A stretch of 37,753 nucleotides of DNA from Acidisphaera rubrifaciens HS-AP3 (GTDB lineage: Bacteria > Pseudomonadota > Alphaproteobacteria > Acetobacterales > Acetobacteraceae): contig NZ_BANB01000143.1 of NCBI RefSeq assembly GCF_000964365.1, positions 1 to 37,753 on the forward strand, read 5' to 3'. Every line of letters begins with the position of its first letter. The stretch's first letter is position 1. The notes beneath the pieces were generated by a model that saw only the letters and a list, made by a program, of their open reading frames with translations, did no database searches and had not been told where the DNA came from. Below are positions 18,848 to 27,728 of this stretch, piece after piece. The translations under genes and the position numbers were made by a program.

Positions 18848-20621
18848 TCGAAGCCATGGCGCCTCCGCCCCCGCGCCGACATGGAACCTGTCCGATCTGT
18901 ATACCGGGCAGAACGACGCTGCGATCGACCAGGACCTTCTGACGACCGCCGAGGCGGCCGAGGCCTTTCGCGCACAGTTTGCGGGCCGTATCTCCTCGCT
19001 GGATTCGCCCGAGCTGGCGTCAGCCATCGAGGCATATCAGCGTATCGAAGAGAGCCTCGGCAAACTCCTGTCATATGCTCAGCTGTGCTACAGCGCCGAG
19101 ACCACCGATGCTGGCACCGGTCAGTTCTATCAGCGCATCACCGAGCGGGTGACGGATATCAGCAGCAAGCTGCTGTTCTTTACACTTGAAATCAACAGGC
19201 TGGAGGACGCGGCCGTCCAGACGCACCTCGCCAACGCGTCCCTCGCGCGATGGGGCTCTTGGATACGGGACTTGCGGGTATTTCGCCCGCACCAGCTATC
19301 CGACGAGCTTGAGGCCTTTCTTCACGAAAAGGACGTGACGGATCGCGCCTGGGTTCGACTGTTCGACGAAACCATCGCCTCGATGCGTATTCCCCTCGGC
19401 ACCGAACAGGTGACCGTGACGCACGCACTGAACAATCTGTCCGACCGCAGCCGCCCGGTGCGGGAAGCCGCCGCGCACGCGCTCGAGGGGGCGTTCAGCG
19501 AACGGCTGCGGCTTTTCTCCCTGATCACCAACACGCTGGCGAAAGACAAGCATATCATTGACGTCTGGCGGCACTATCCCACGCCCGGCAGCTACCGCAA
19601 TCGCTCGAACATGGTCGAGGACGATGTGGTTGCGGCGCTGGTAAGCGCGGTCACCGCCGACTATCCGCGCCTCTCGCACCGATATTACGCGCTCAAGGCC
19701 CGCTGGCTCGGGCTGCCGAAGCTGCAGCACTGGGATCGCAACGCGCCGCTGCCCGAGGATGATGATCGGGAGATCGGCTGGGACGACGCCCGTCGATGCG
19801 TCCTGACCGCATACGCCCGCTTCAGCCCGGAGCTTGCCACGATCGGCGAACGGTTCTTCGAGCGGCAGTGGATCGACGCTACGCTGCGCGACGGCAAATC
19901 CAGCGGTGCCTTCTCGCACCCGACCGTTCCGTCGGTGCATCCCTACATCCTGATGAACTACCATGGGCGCACGCGAGACGTGATGACGCTTGCTCATGAA
20001 CTCGGTCATGGCGTGCATCAAGTTCTCGCTGCCGAGCAGGGCTACCTGCTGTCGCAGACCCCCCTCACGCTGGCCGAGACTGCCAGCGTGTTCGGAGAGA
20101 TGCTGACGTTCCGATCCCTGCTGGACAACGAAACCGATCCTCGTCGCCGGCGGATCATGCTCGCCGGAAAAGTGGAGGACATGCTCAATACGGTTGTCCG
20201 CCAGATCGCATTCTACCAGTTCGAAACCCTCGTGCATCAGGAGCGACGCGGCGGCGAGCTGCTTCCCGAGCGGATCAACGAAATCTGGATGACCATCCAG
20301 CGCGACAGCCTGGGGCCAGCCTTCGACCTCTCGCCGGCATACGGTGTATTCTGGGCTTATATCCCCCACTTCATCCATTCACCGTTTTATGTCTATGCCT
20401 ACGCCTTCGGTGACTGCCTCGTGAACGCCCTGTATGACGTGTTTCGATCAGGCGAGCGCGGCTTTCAGCAAAAGTATCTGGAAATGCTTCGTGCCGGGGG
20501 CACCAAACGGCACCGCGAGCTGCTCGCACCGTTCGGGCTCGATGCGTCTGACCCGGCTTTCTGGAGGCGGGGCCTCGACGTCATCGCCGGATTCATCGAT
20601 GAGCTGGAGAACGTAGCCTGA
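18780..20621 (+). CDS. pepF: Oligoendopeptidase F-type M3 metallopeptidase
   Basis: The product is a cytoplasmic zinc endopeptidase that degrades medium-length peptides. It has 613 residues, the usual size for PepF. The zinc site is HELGH at 406-410, followed by the third ligand Glu433 in LAETASVFGEM. The start chosen is ATG 18780 (MQAKDTGRN) with AAAGG about 9 nt upstream; an earlier in-frame ATG at 18678 would extend further into the glycosyltransferase gene. Even so, it overlaps that gene by 68 nt in another frame. The stop overlaps the next gene's ATG (TGATG), so PepF and the ABC1 kinase are co-translated. Neighbourhood alone does not link it to secretion. Confidence 0.93.
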   Translation: MQAKDTGRNAPSLPCAPAVAAHDRSHGASAPAPTWNLSDLYTGQNDAAIDQDLLTTAEAAEAFRAQFAGRISSLDSPELASAIEAYQRIEESLGKLLSYAQLCYSAETTDAGTGQFYQRITERVTDISSKLLFFTLEINRLEDAAVQTHLANASLARWGSWIRDLRVFRPHQLSDELEAFLHEKDVTDRAWVRLFDETIASMRIPLGTEQVTVTHALNNLSDRSRPVREAAAHALEGAFSERLRLFSLITNTLAKDKHIIDVWRHYPTPGSYRNRSNMVEDDVVAALVSAVTADYPRLSHRYYALKARWLGLPKLQHWDRNAPLPEDDDREIGWDDARRCVLTAYARFSPELATIGERFFERQWIDATLRDGKSSGAFSHPTVPSVHPYILMNYHGRTRDVMTLAHELGHGVHQVLAAEQGYLLSQTPLTLAETASVFGEMLTFRSLLDNETDPRRRRIMLAGKVEDMLNTVVRQIAFYQFETLVHQERRGGELLPERINEIWMTIQRDSLGPAFDLSPAYGVFWAYIPHFIHSPFYVYAYAFGDCLVNALYDVFRSGERGFQQKYLEMLRAGGTKRHRELLAPFGLDASDPAFWRRGLDVIAGFIDELENVA

Positions 20622-21973
20622 TGGCCGATATGGGCCGCAGCAACCTGTTTGGTGAGTTGCGTCGATTTGCGCGCACGTCCGGTGCCGTGGGCGGCATTGC
20701 CGCACGCGTCGCGGGAGAGCGCGTGTTCGGGATGCGTACGGATCGGGCGGCCCATGCCGAGGATCTGAAGGCGATCCTCGGTGGCCTCAAAGGCCCGCTG
20801 ATGAAGATCGCGCAGTTCCTGTCGACGATCCCCGATGCTCTTCCCGCCGAATACGCCGCCGAGCTTGCGCAGCTTCAGGCAAACGCGCCGCCTATGGGGT
20901 GGACCTTCGTCCGCCGACGCATGGCCGCCGAGCTCGGACCCGATTGGCAGACCCGGTTCAAGACCTTCGATCACGAGGCGTCCGCGGCGGCCAGCCTCGG
21001 TCAGGTTCATCGCGCGACGTTGACCGACGGAACGGCCGTCGCCTGCAAGCTGCAGTATCCGGACATGCCGAGCACGGTCGAGGCGGATCTGCGGCAGCTC
21101 CGACTGGCGATGGCAATCTACCAGCGCATGGATAATGCGATCCATCAGGAAGACATCTACACGGAGCTCTCCGAGCGTCTTCGTGAAGAGCTGGACTACG
21201 CCCGCGAGGCGGCGAACATGCGGCTTTACGGGCTGATGCTCGCGCAGCAGGCGAGCGTGCACGTTCCCGAACCGGTCGACGGGTACTGCACGCATCGGCT
21301 TCTCACGATGACGTGGCTCGAGGGGCAATCGATCCAGAAACGGCTCGATGAAAATCCAGGCCAGGAGGAACGCGACACGATCGCGCGGTCGCTGTTTCAC
21401 GCATGGTATGTGCCTCTCTACCGCTTCGGCGTGATTCACGGTGACCCGCATCTGGGTAACTATCAGGTTCGTCCGGACGGCACCGTCAATCTGCTCGACT
21501 ACGGGGCCATAAGGGTTTTCCCCGCGCATTTCGTGCAGGGGGTCATCGCGCTGTACGAGGCGATACGCGATGGCGATGACGACAAGGCGCACCATGCCTA
21601 TGCGACCTGGGGATTTGTCGATCTTGATCGGGAAAAGATGGCGGTGCTCAACGAATGGGCCCGGTTCATCTATGAACCGCTGCTGCAGGATCGCGTCCGA
21701 AGAATCCAGGAAACGAACGACCCGCAATATGGGCGAGAGGTTGCCGAACGGGTCCACGCTGGTCTGAAGCGGACAGGAGGCGTACGACCGCCGCGAGAAT
21801 TCGTGTTGATGGATCGCTCCGCGATCGGTCTCGGCTCCGTGTTTCTCCGCCTCGGCGCGCAGCTCAACTGGTATCGGCTATTTCACGAACTGATAGATGA
21901 CTTCAGGGCGGAGGATTTGGCCAACAGGCAAGCCAGTGCCTTGGCAGCTGCAGGCGTTCCCATCACAGCTTGA
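20621..21973 (+). CDS. ABC1/UbiB/AarF-family atypical kinase
   Basis: The 450-residue protein has the atypical protein-kinase-like fold of the ABC1/ADCK/UbiB family, members of which support ubiquinone or lipid metabolism as ATPases/kinases. The family-specific K-x2-Q segment is seen as GPLMKIAQFLSTIPDALP. The Ala-rich nucleotide loop is AAASLGQVHRA, the ATP-anchoring Lys is in VACKLQYP, and the catalytic and metal residues are in VIHGDPHLGN and LLDYGAIR. There is no C-terminal membrane pair as in classic UbiB. It overlaps pepF by one base (TGATG). Its partner substrate is unknown. Confidence 0.9.
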   Translation: MADMGRSNLFGELRRFARTSGAVGGIAARVAGERVFGMRTDRAAHAEDLKAILGGLKGPLMKIAQFLSTIPDALPAEYAAELAQLQANAPPMGWTFVRRRMAAELGPDWQTRFKTFDHEASAAASLGQVHRATLTDGTAVACKLQYPDMPSTVEADLRQLRLAMAIYQRMDNAIHQEDIYTELSERLREELDYAREAANMRLYGLMLAQQASVHVPEPVDGYCTHRLLTMTWLEGQSIQKRLDENPGQEERDTIARSLFHAWYVPLYRFGVIHGDPHLGNYQVRPDGTVNLLDYGAIRVFPAHFVQGVIALYEAIRDGDDDKAHHAYATWGFVDLDREKMAVLNEWARFIYEPLLQDRVRRIQETNDPQYGREVAERVHAGLKRTGGVRPPREFVLMDRSAIGLGSVFLRLGAQLNWYRLFHELIDDFRAEDLANRQASALAAAGVPITA

Positions 21974-21986
21974 GACAGGCCGGGGA

Positions 21987-23285
21987 CTATAGAAGCCGTT
22001 CGATCAATTTGGCCCCAAGCTCGCGGAGGCGTTCGCGCGCCCCGCGATCCTCCCAAGTCGACAGCGTGATGGTGCGCGACGCGGCGCTGTCCGCAGCGAA
22101 CACGGCCTCCATCTGATTTCCGAAGGCGTGACCGAGAATGATCGCGTCGATCTCATTGTTCCAAACGGTGCTGCGCCAGTCGAGATTCGACGAGCCGACC
22201 GCCGACCATACGCCATCGATCACCGCCGTCTTGGCGTGCAGGACTCGCCCCTGAAATTCGTGCAGCTTGATCCCGGCCTCGAGCAGATCGCCATATTTTG
22301 CCCGGCCGGCCGCGAGAGCCAGTTCGCTCGTGCTACGGCTAGGCAGGATAAGCTGCACATCCACACCTCGGCGTGCGGCGCGTTCCAGCGCATGCATGAA
22401 TTCCGGTGTCGGCGCAAAGAAGCCGGTCGTCAGATGAATCGAGTGCTGCGCGAGCGCGATTACGACCATCAGGTCTCTGTAGATCAGCGGCTTCCCATCC
22501 TGCGGCGAGCCGTCGATGGCCTGGATCAGGTATCCATCGGGAAATGGCGGCGGCGGCGCGGGCGGTTCCGGTATCGGCGGCCCCTTCTGACCACGCCACG
22601 TATCCATGAAGTAGTGCTCGAACTGCCGGACGACCGGGCCGATGATGCGGACATCGGTGTCGCGCCAGGCGTCGTCGTCCGGATCGGACGGAACATGGCC
22701 GGACGGACGGTTCTCGTAGACACGGCTGACGTTCACCCCGCCGGTGATGGCAAGCCGGCCGTCAACGCATAGCAGCTTGCGGTGATCGCGATCGTTGAGG
22801 TCGACCGGCACACGGCTGTTCGGGGTAAGGGGATTGTATTCGAGGACACGCACCCCGCCCGCGCGCAAACGATCGAACAGGGACTGCGACGTGTTCAGCG
22901 TACCCCAGGCATCATGGATGAGATTGACCTCGACCCCGCGCCGCCGGGCAGCCAGGAGAAGTTCCGCGAACTGTGCGCCGGCCGTATCGTCGAACTCGTA
23001 GCTTTCCATGTCGATCCGGCTCTTTGCCGTCTCGATGGCCGCCTGCAGGGCCTGGAACGAGGCAGGTCCATTGATCAGCAACGTAGCATGATTGCCCGGA
23101 ACGAACGGGTTACGCGCGAGGCGCTCTCCCTCCTGCTTCATCAATGCCAATGCGTGGTCGGGATTGGCATCCGCCTCCGCTGTCAGCAGGGACGGATTGA
23201 CCGGAAGCGTCGGGGCCGTGGCGCACGACGAAACGCCGAGCATCCACGGAAGAAGGCAGACGAACAGCCGTGCTTTTGTCTTCAC
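21987..23285 (-). CDS. Phospholipase D-like / cardiolipin synthase-like lipoprotein
   Basis: This 432-residue protein belongs to the phospholipase D superfamily and has two HKD motifs: His168-x-Lys170-x4-Asp175 (DHRKLLCVDG) and His350-x-Lys352-x4-Asp357 (LHAKTAVIDG), each followed by the family's G-G/S-N pattern (TGGVNVS, GSSNLDW). Such proteins transfer phosphatidyl groups or cleave phosphodiesters. Unusually for a cardiolipin synthase, the N terminus is a lipoprotein signal with lipobox VSSC (Cys21), so it should be anchored on the periplasmic side. A Pro-rich stretch (about 235-250) separates the halves. The start is GTG at 23285, without an evident ribosome site. Substrate is undetermined. 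Confidence 0.9.
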   Translation of the reverse strand: MKTKARLFVCLLPWMLGVSSCATAPTLPVNPSLLTAEADANPDHALALMKQEGERLARNPFVPGNHATLLINGPASFQALQAAIETAKSRIDMESYEFDDTAGAQFAELLLAARRRGVEVNLIHDAWGTLNTSQSLFDRLRAGGVRVLEYNPLTPNSRVPVDLNDRDHRKLLCVDGRLAITGGVNVSRVYENRPSGHVPSDPDDDAWRDTDVRIIGPVVRQFEHYFMDTWRGQKGPPIPEPPAPPPPFPDGYLIQAIDGSPQDGKPLIYRDLMVVIALAQHSIHLTTGFFAPTPEFMHALERAARRGVDVQLILPSRSTSELALAAGRAKYGDLLEAGIKLHEFQGRVLHAKTAVIDGVWSAVGSSNLDWRSTVWNNEIDAIILGHAFGNQMEAVFAADSAASRTITLSTWEDRGARERLRELGAKLIERLL

Positions 23286-23371
23286 AACCGCGGAGTAAAG
23301 CGGACGATATTGGAAAAACCAGACAAAAAATGCTACGAGACGTTACAGGCAATCCGCGGCTTCAGCAGATC

Positions 23372-23554
23372 CTATCGGCACGCGATGCCCCAAGGCTGGG
23401 CAGTCCCATCATGGATCACCTCACCCGGTTCGAACCGGGGCCCCGATATCTCTGCGAGCAGAGACCAGACGCGCGCCGGTTCCATCGGAACGTCAGGATC
23501 GTTCAGCAGCCGATCCAGTTCGTCCAGTTTGTGGCTGTATTCGAATTGGGTCAC
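23372..23554 (-). CDS. Small acidic protein of unknown function (60 aa)
   Basis: I do not recognise a family. The 60-residue product has a helical, charged core (SHKLDELDRLLNDPDVPMEP then ARVWSLLAEIS) and a short basic end. The first half is faintly like N-terminal helices of peptide chain release factors, but no catalytic domain follows. The start is best placed at GTG 23554, which has GGAGG exactly 7 nt upstream; the in-frame ATG at 23575 has AGGAGG only 3 nt away. High-GC third positions and the good ribosome site argue that it is real. It lies between two minus-strand genes. Confidence 0.6.
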   Translation of the reverse strand: MTQFEYSHKLDELDRLLNDPDVPMEPARVWSLLAEISGPRFEPGEVIHDGTAQPWGIACR

Positions 23555-23561
23555 CGCTTCG

Positions 23562-23566
23562 CCTCC
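23562..23566 (-). promoter_or_regulatory. Ribosome binding site deciding the start of the 60-aa gene
   Basis: On the minus strand GGAGG (23566 to 23562) lies 7 nt before GTG 23554. This favours the GTG over the upstream ATG at 23575. Confidence 0.5.
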
Positions 23567-23677
23567 AACACTCATCGGCCTCCTGAGCCTTGGCCGTATA
23601 GAGCATTGTAAACGTGGCTGGATGGAGGCGGTTGCAAGGCAGTTTCATCGCATCGCGACCCGTGGGTGCCACCGTCC

Positions 23678-24880
23678 TCACATCGACGAGACAACGGCAG
23701 GAGCCAGGGCCTCTGCACGGGCGGCCGGGTGGGCCGGATTGCGGAACCGAAGCTCCCCGTCCGGGACGCCATCCGGTTCGGCCAGGCCAAACAACTCGAA
23801 TCGCGATGCGCAGGTCACGGCGACGACGGGACGCGCTGCCGGGTCGGTCAGGAACTGACGCGCCTCGCCCTCGAGCTGCAGCCGGTCGCGCAACCCACGC
23901 CATTCCGCACGATCAGTATCTTCGATGAACATGGCAAGGATGCCGGGGCGGGCCCCGGTCAGCCGAGCCGGCGCGACGGCGCTCAGGCGGCGGCGCACGG
24001 CGGCCGCCACCTCGTCTTCGCGCCCCGCCCGCGCCGCCATCACGAACACCGCGGTCCCGGCCGAGGTGACCGAGAGATGCGCCTCCGGCCCGAACTCCCG
24101 CCGCAGCGACGACACCAGTCCCAACTCGTCGGCCTGCGCCGCCGCCAGCAGCAGCGGATCCAGCCGCAATACTACGGCCGCGTCGTGGTCCGTCCGCCGC
24201 CGTTCGACCAACATGGCGCATATCCGCGCATGCAGGGCCGCCAGCGCCGCGCGGTCGTCGTTCTGAAGGCCTTGCGGCAGAGTGACTTTGAGCAGGTACC
24301 GGCCGGGATGGGCCGCGAGCCAGGTTTGCAGGTCCGGGTCCACGCGATCCGCGAGATCGAACCAAGCACCCCGATGGACACCACGACCGTCCTCGGCCGA
24401 CACGACGTCACACGCCACCTCGGCCTCGGTGCCGTCCCTGTGGATCAGCAGGTCGAAGGGTGCGTCGTCGATGAATCCGGCATGCTCAACGTCAAAGCCG
24501 CGCCCGCGCTGTATCCGTCCGGTGCGGAAGAGGTGGAACAGGGGCACAAGCGTCGCCGAGGCCCCGAGCGCCTGACGTAGCCCCGCCCGCAGCCGATCCG
24601 GCCCGCGGCTGGACAATTCGTCGGCCGACGCCACGATGTCCGCAGCCAAGCCGGCGAGGCAACGCTCTGCCACGGTCGGCGCGCGATTGATGCGTCGGCG
24701 CAATCGGTCGATCGTCAATTCAATGGCATGGCGTTGAAGCAGTGCCCGCCCCAGACGGGGGCCCGTCGTTGCGGCACGTTTGACCGCCGCAATACGTTCG
24801 TCCCAGACGGCTTCGCCGGCCAGACGCACGAATGCGTCCAGTACAACCGGGTCGGGTGCGGCTGCAGTCTCCTGGGACAT
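23678..24880 (-). CDS. Conserved-looking hypothetical protein (400 aa)
   Basis: The family is not recognised. The first 120 residues are helical (AFVRLAGEAVWDERIAAVKR, LFHLFRTGRIQRGRG). Residues about 138-200 have an alpha/beta pattern, GFIDDAPFDLLIH then EAEVACDVVSAE, that faintly recalls PD-(D/E)XK nuclease cores, but the expected E-x-K is absent (VACD), so any such domain would be inactive. A later segment has two beta-alpha units (VTSAGTAVFVMAARAGRE, RPVVAVTCASRFELF). There is no signal peptide or membrane segment. The ATG at 24880 has AAAGGTG about 6 nt upstream. It may share transcription with the 60-aa gene and the lipoprotein gene downstream. Start and frame are well supported; function is not. 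Confidence 0.75.
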   Translation of the reverse strand: MSQETAAAPDPVVLDAFVRLAGEAVWDERIAAVKRAATTGPRLGRALLQRHAIELTIDRLRRRINRAPTVAERCLAGLAADIVASADELSSRGPDRLRAGLRQALGASATLVPLFHLFRTGRIQRGRGFDVEHAGFIDDAPFDLLIHRDGTEAEVACDVVSAEDGRGVHRGAWFDLADRVDPDLQTWLAAHPGRYLLKVTLPQGLQNDDRAALAALHARICAMLVERRRTDHDAAVVLRLDPLLLAAAQADELGLVSSLRREFGPEAHLSVTSAGTAVFVMAARAGREDEVAAAVRRRLSAVAPARLTGARPGILAMFIEDTDRAEWRGLRDRLQLEGEARQFLTDPAARPVVAVTCASRFELFGLAEPDGVPDGELRFRNPAHPAARAEALAPAVVSSM

Positions 24881-24913
24881 CGAGGCACCTTTGGATCGAA
24901 CAGAGCTTACGTG

Positions 24914-24928
24914 CCGCCGATACGGCGG
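24914..24928 (-). promoter_or_regulatory. Small palindrome in the leader of the 400-aa hypothetical gene
   Basis: CCGCCG (24914-24919) pairs with CGGCGG (24923-24928) around ATA, 34-48 nt before the start codon. Just upstream on the minus strand lies TATACAT (about 24947-24941), a possible -10 without a clear -35. The palindrome could be an operator or a leader hairpin. Confidence 0.3.
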
Positions 24929-25031
24929 AACCGATACTTATGTATAGTGGTTCTTCCGGGGAGCGGATCGTCCTGACACGCTGATTCTGTTTCACGGACT
25001 CGTGTTCGGCTGCGCCCGGTCGCGGACCCGG

Positions 25032-26135
25032 TCAATTGCGCAGAAGTCGCGGCCTCTCGGGCGCGTCCGGCGTCTGCGCCCGGTGCCGCAACAGATGGTC
25101 AGCGAGGACGCAGGCGACCATCGCCTCGCCAACCGGGACGGCGCGGATCCCGACGCACGGATCGTGCCTGCCCCTGGTGCTCACCTCGACCGACTGTCCG
25201 TGACGATCGACCGATCGGCGGGGCGAAAGTATCGAGCTCGTCGGTTTGACGGCGAACCGGGCCACCAGGGGCTGCCCGGTTGAAATGCCGCCAAGGATGC
25301 CGCCGGCATGGTTGGAATCGAAGGCGACTTCGTCACCCTCCATCCTCATCTCATCCGCATTGTCTTCGCCGCGCAGCGCGGCCGCGGCAAATCCGTCGCC
25401 GATCTCCACACCCTTGACCGCGTTGATGCCCATGAGAGCCCCGGCAATCTCGGCGTCGAGTTTGCCGTAAAGCGGTGCGCCGAGACCGGGCGGAACGCCG
25501 TCGGCGTGGATTTCGATGACGGCGCCGACCGACGACCCGGCCCGGCGCACCTCGTCAAGATAAGCCGCCCATTCGGCGGCCGCGACGGCGTCCGGACAGA
25601 AGAATGGATTTGCATCGATCGTATCCCAATCCCAGCGCGACCGATCGATGCCGTGCGGGCCGAGCTGCACGAGGGCACCGCGTATGCGCATGCCATCGCC
25701 GAGGACCTGCCGGGCGACCGCTCCTGCCGCCACGCGCATGGCCGTCTCGCGGGCCGAACTTCGGCCCCCGCCCCGATAATCGCGTATCCCATACTTGAGC
25801 GTGTAGGTCAGATCCGCGTGGCCCGGCCGAAAGCGATCAGCGATCTCGCCATAGTCCTTGGAGCGTTGGTCGGTATTGTCGATCAGCAGGGAAATCGGCG
25901 CACCGGTCGTCAGACCTTCAAACGTGCCGGACAATATCCGCACCGCGTCGGGCTCCCGCCGCTGCGTCGTAAACCGGGACTGTCCTGGCCGCCGCCGATC
26001 CAGATAGGGCTGGATGACGGCCTCACTCAGCGGCAGCCGCGGCGGGCACCCGTCGATGACGCAGCCGATCGACGGACCGTGACTTTCGCCCCATGTCGTC
26101 ACGCGAAACAGGTGGCCGAATGTGTTGTGACTCAC
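25032..26135 (-). CDS. aroC: Chorismate synthase
   Basis: AroC is the last enzyme of the shikimate pathway; it converts EPSP to chorismate using reduced FMN. The 367-residue product has the family's opening signature ([15 protein letters not shown], residues about 10-24), a second signature ([19 protein letters not shown], about 124-142) and a conserved C-terminal region ([16 protein letters not shown]). The start is GTG at 26135 with GAGG about 7 nt upstream. It lies 25 nt after fabI in the same direction, so the two are probably one transcript. Confidence 0.97.
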   Translation of the reverse strand: MSHNTFGHLFRVTTWGESHGPSIGCVIDGCPPRLPLSEAVIQPYLDRRRPGQSRFTTQRREPDAVRILSGTFEGLTTGAPISLLIDNTDQRSKDYGEIADRFRPGHADLTYTLKYGIRDYRGGGRSSARETAMRVAAGAVARQVLGDGMRIRGALVQLGPHGIDRSRWDWDTIDANPFFCPDAVAAAEWAAYLDEVRRAGSSVGAVIEIHADGVPPGLGAPLYGKLDAEIAGALMGINAVKGVEIGDGFAAAALRGEDNADEMRMEGDEVAFDSNHAGGILGGISTGQPLVARFAVKPTSSILSPRRSVDRHGQSVEVSTRGRHDPCVGIRAVPVGEAMVACVLADHLLRHRAQTPDAPERPRLLRN

Positions 26136-26160
26136 GTCCGGCCTCGCCGTGGCGGCCCGT

Positions 26161-27021
26161 TCATTCGGAGACGATCGCGATGTCGGGAGCCGCGGGATTC
26201 TTCATCCCGACGAGATGATAGCCGCAGTCGACGTAGTGGACCTCGCCCGTCACACCCGTGGCAAGATCCGACAGAAGGTACAGCGCCGCCCCGCCGACCT
26301 CTTCGATCGTGACGTTGCGCTGCATCGGTGCGTTGAGCTGATTCCAGCGAAGAATATACCGGAAATCACCGATTCCGCTGGCAGCCAAGGTCTTGATCGG
26401 GCCAGCGCTGATGGCGTTGACCCGGATGCGGTCGGCCCCGAGATCGGCCGCCAGATAGCGCACCGATGCCTCCAAAGCCGCCTTGGCGATGCCCATCACG
26501 TTGTAATGCGGCATCCAGCGCTCGGCGCCGAGATAGCTGAGCGTCAATAGACTGCCACCGTTGCGCATCATCGGCACCGCGCGCTGGCACACGGATACGA
26601 ACGAGTAGCAGGAGATATCGACCGCCTGGAGAAAGGCCGCCCGTGGCGTATCGAGAAACCGCCCGCGGAGATACTGCTTGTCGGCAAAGCCGATGGCATG
26701 GACGAGAAAATCGAGACCGTCCCATCGCGCCGCGATCGATTCGAACGCCGCGTCGACGCTCGCGTCGTCCGCCACATCGCAGGGGAGCACGAGGTCGGAA
26801 CCGATGGAGGCGGCGAGCGGCCGGACGCGCTTGCCGAGCGCGTCACCCTGATAGGTGAACGCGACTTCGGCGCCCTGGGCCGCGCATGCCGCGGCGATCC
26901 CCCAGGCGATTGAACGTTCGTTCGCCACCCCCATTACCAGCCCGCGCTTGCCTGCCATCAGGGAGCCGGTGGGAATCGAGGGCATCTCGGGCATCGCTGG
27001 GTCCGTCATTGGATAAGCCAT
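26161..27021 (-). CDS. fabI: Enoyl-[acyl-carrier-protein] reductase (NADH), FabI
   Basis: FabI reduces trans-2-enoyl-ACP in the last step of each fatty-acid elongation cycle. The 286-residue product is an atypical short-chain dehydrogenase with the FabI nucleotide loop [13 protein letters not shown] (about 31-43) and the catalytic set SY163LGAE, HY173NVMG and Lys180, plus the substrate-loop segment [15 protein letters not shown]. The start is taken as ATG 27021 ([15 protein letters not shown]); the ribosome site is weak, and ATG 27009 is an alternative. A much longer open frame upstream overlaps pdxH on the other strand and is not conserved-looking. It is divergent from pdxH and upstream of aroC. 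Confidence 0.96.
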   Translation of the reverse strand: MAYPMTDPAMPEMPSIPTGSLMAGKRGLVMGVANERSIAWGIAAACAAQGAEVAFTYQGDALGKRVRPLAASIGSDLVLPCDVADDASVDAAFESIAARWDGLDFLVHAIGFADKQYLRGRFLDTPRAAFLQAVDISCYSFVSVCQRAVPMMRNGGSLLTLSYLGAERWMPHYNVMGIAKAALEASVRYLAADLGADRIRVNAISAGPIKTLAASGIGDFRYILRWNQLNAPMQRNVTIEEVGGAALYLLSDLATGVTGEVHYVDCGYHLVGMKNPAAPDIAIVSE

Positions 27022-27110
27022 GTGGTTCGCACGCGCCTCGACCCGGGACAAGCCCCGGCTGGCCGATCGACGCCCGCGACCCCATCCTATGGGGCAAGGA
27101 GACCGAAACC

Positions 27111-27719
27111 ATGCCCGAAAGCCGTCCGCCGGCCACGACTGACTGGTCGGAACCGTTTGCCCGGTTCTCAGCCTGGCTCGACGAGGCTGTGACCGCCGAA
27201 CCGAACGATGCCAACGCCATGACGCTGGCAACCGCGGCCCCGGACGGCCGCCCGTCGGCACGCATGGTGCTGTTGAAGGGACATGACGAACAGGGATTCG
27301 TCTTCTACACGAACCTCGAGAGCCGCAAGGGCCGGGAGCTCGCGGCAAATGCGCACGTGGCCCTGCTGTTTCACTGGAAGTCGCTGCGTCGGCAGGTGCG
27401 TATCGAAGGCCAGGTTGCGCCGGTCTCGGCCGCCGAGGCCGACGCCTACTACGCGTCCCGGCCCCGCCTGTCGCGCCTCGGCGCCTGGGCGTCCGACCAG
27501 TCGCGCCCCCTCGCCGCCCGCACCGAATTGGAAGACCGCGTCGAGGCCCTCGAACGGCAATACGCCGACGACGATATCCCTAGGCCGCCGCATTGGTCCG
27601 GCTACCGGGTCAGGCCGACGACGTTCGAGTTCTGGCGCGACATGCCATTCCGTTTGCACGAGCGGATCGTCTACCGGGCGGCCGCCGCGGGCTGGACCAC
27701 GGAGATGCTGTACCCTTAA
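27111..27719 (+). CDS. pdxH: Pyridoxamine/pyridoxine 5'-phosphate oxidase
   Basis: PdxH is an FMN-dependent homodimer that oxidises PNP or PMP to pyridoxal 5'-phosphate. The 202-residue product has the FMN-binding segments [18 protein letters not shown] and [13 protein letters not shown], and the C-terminal substrate segment [17 protein letters not shown] ending EMLYP. The start ATG 27111 has AAGGAG about 9 nt upstream. It is divergent from fabI with 89 nt between starts. A kinase-like gene begins 9 nt after its stop. Confidence 0.95.
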   Translation: MPESRPPATTDWSEPFARFSAWLDEAVTAEPNDANAMTLATAAPDGRPSARMVLLKGHDEQGFVFYTNLESRKGRELAANAHVALLFHWKSLRRQVRIEGQVAPVSAAEADAYYASRPRLSRLGAWASDQSRPLAARTELEDRVEALERQYADDDIPRPPHWSGYRVRPTTFEFWRDMPFRLHERIVYRAAAAGWTTEMLYP

Positions 27720-27728
27720 ACATCCTTC

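Noticed and set aside
20465-21757. 430-codon minus-strand frame opposite the ABC1 kinase
   Set aside because: No motif, and the plus-strand kinase has all family residues.
26886-27110. Longer N terminus for pdxH
   Set aside because: The extension overlaps fabI on the other strand and is not like the family; AAGGAG before ATG 27111 decides the start.
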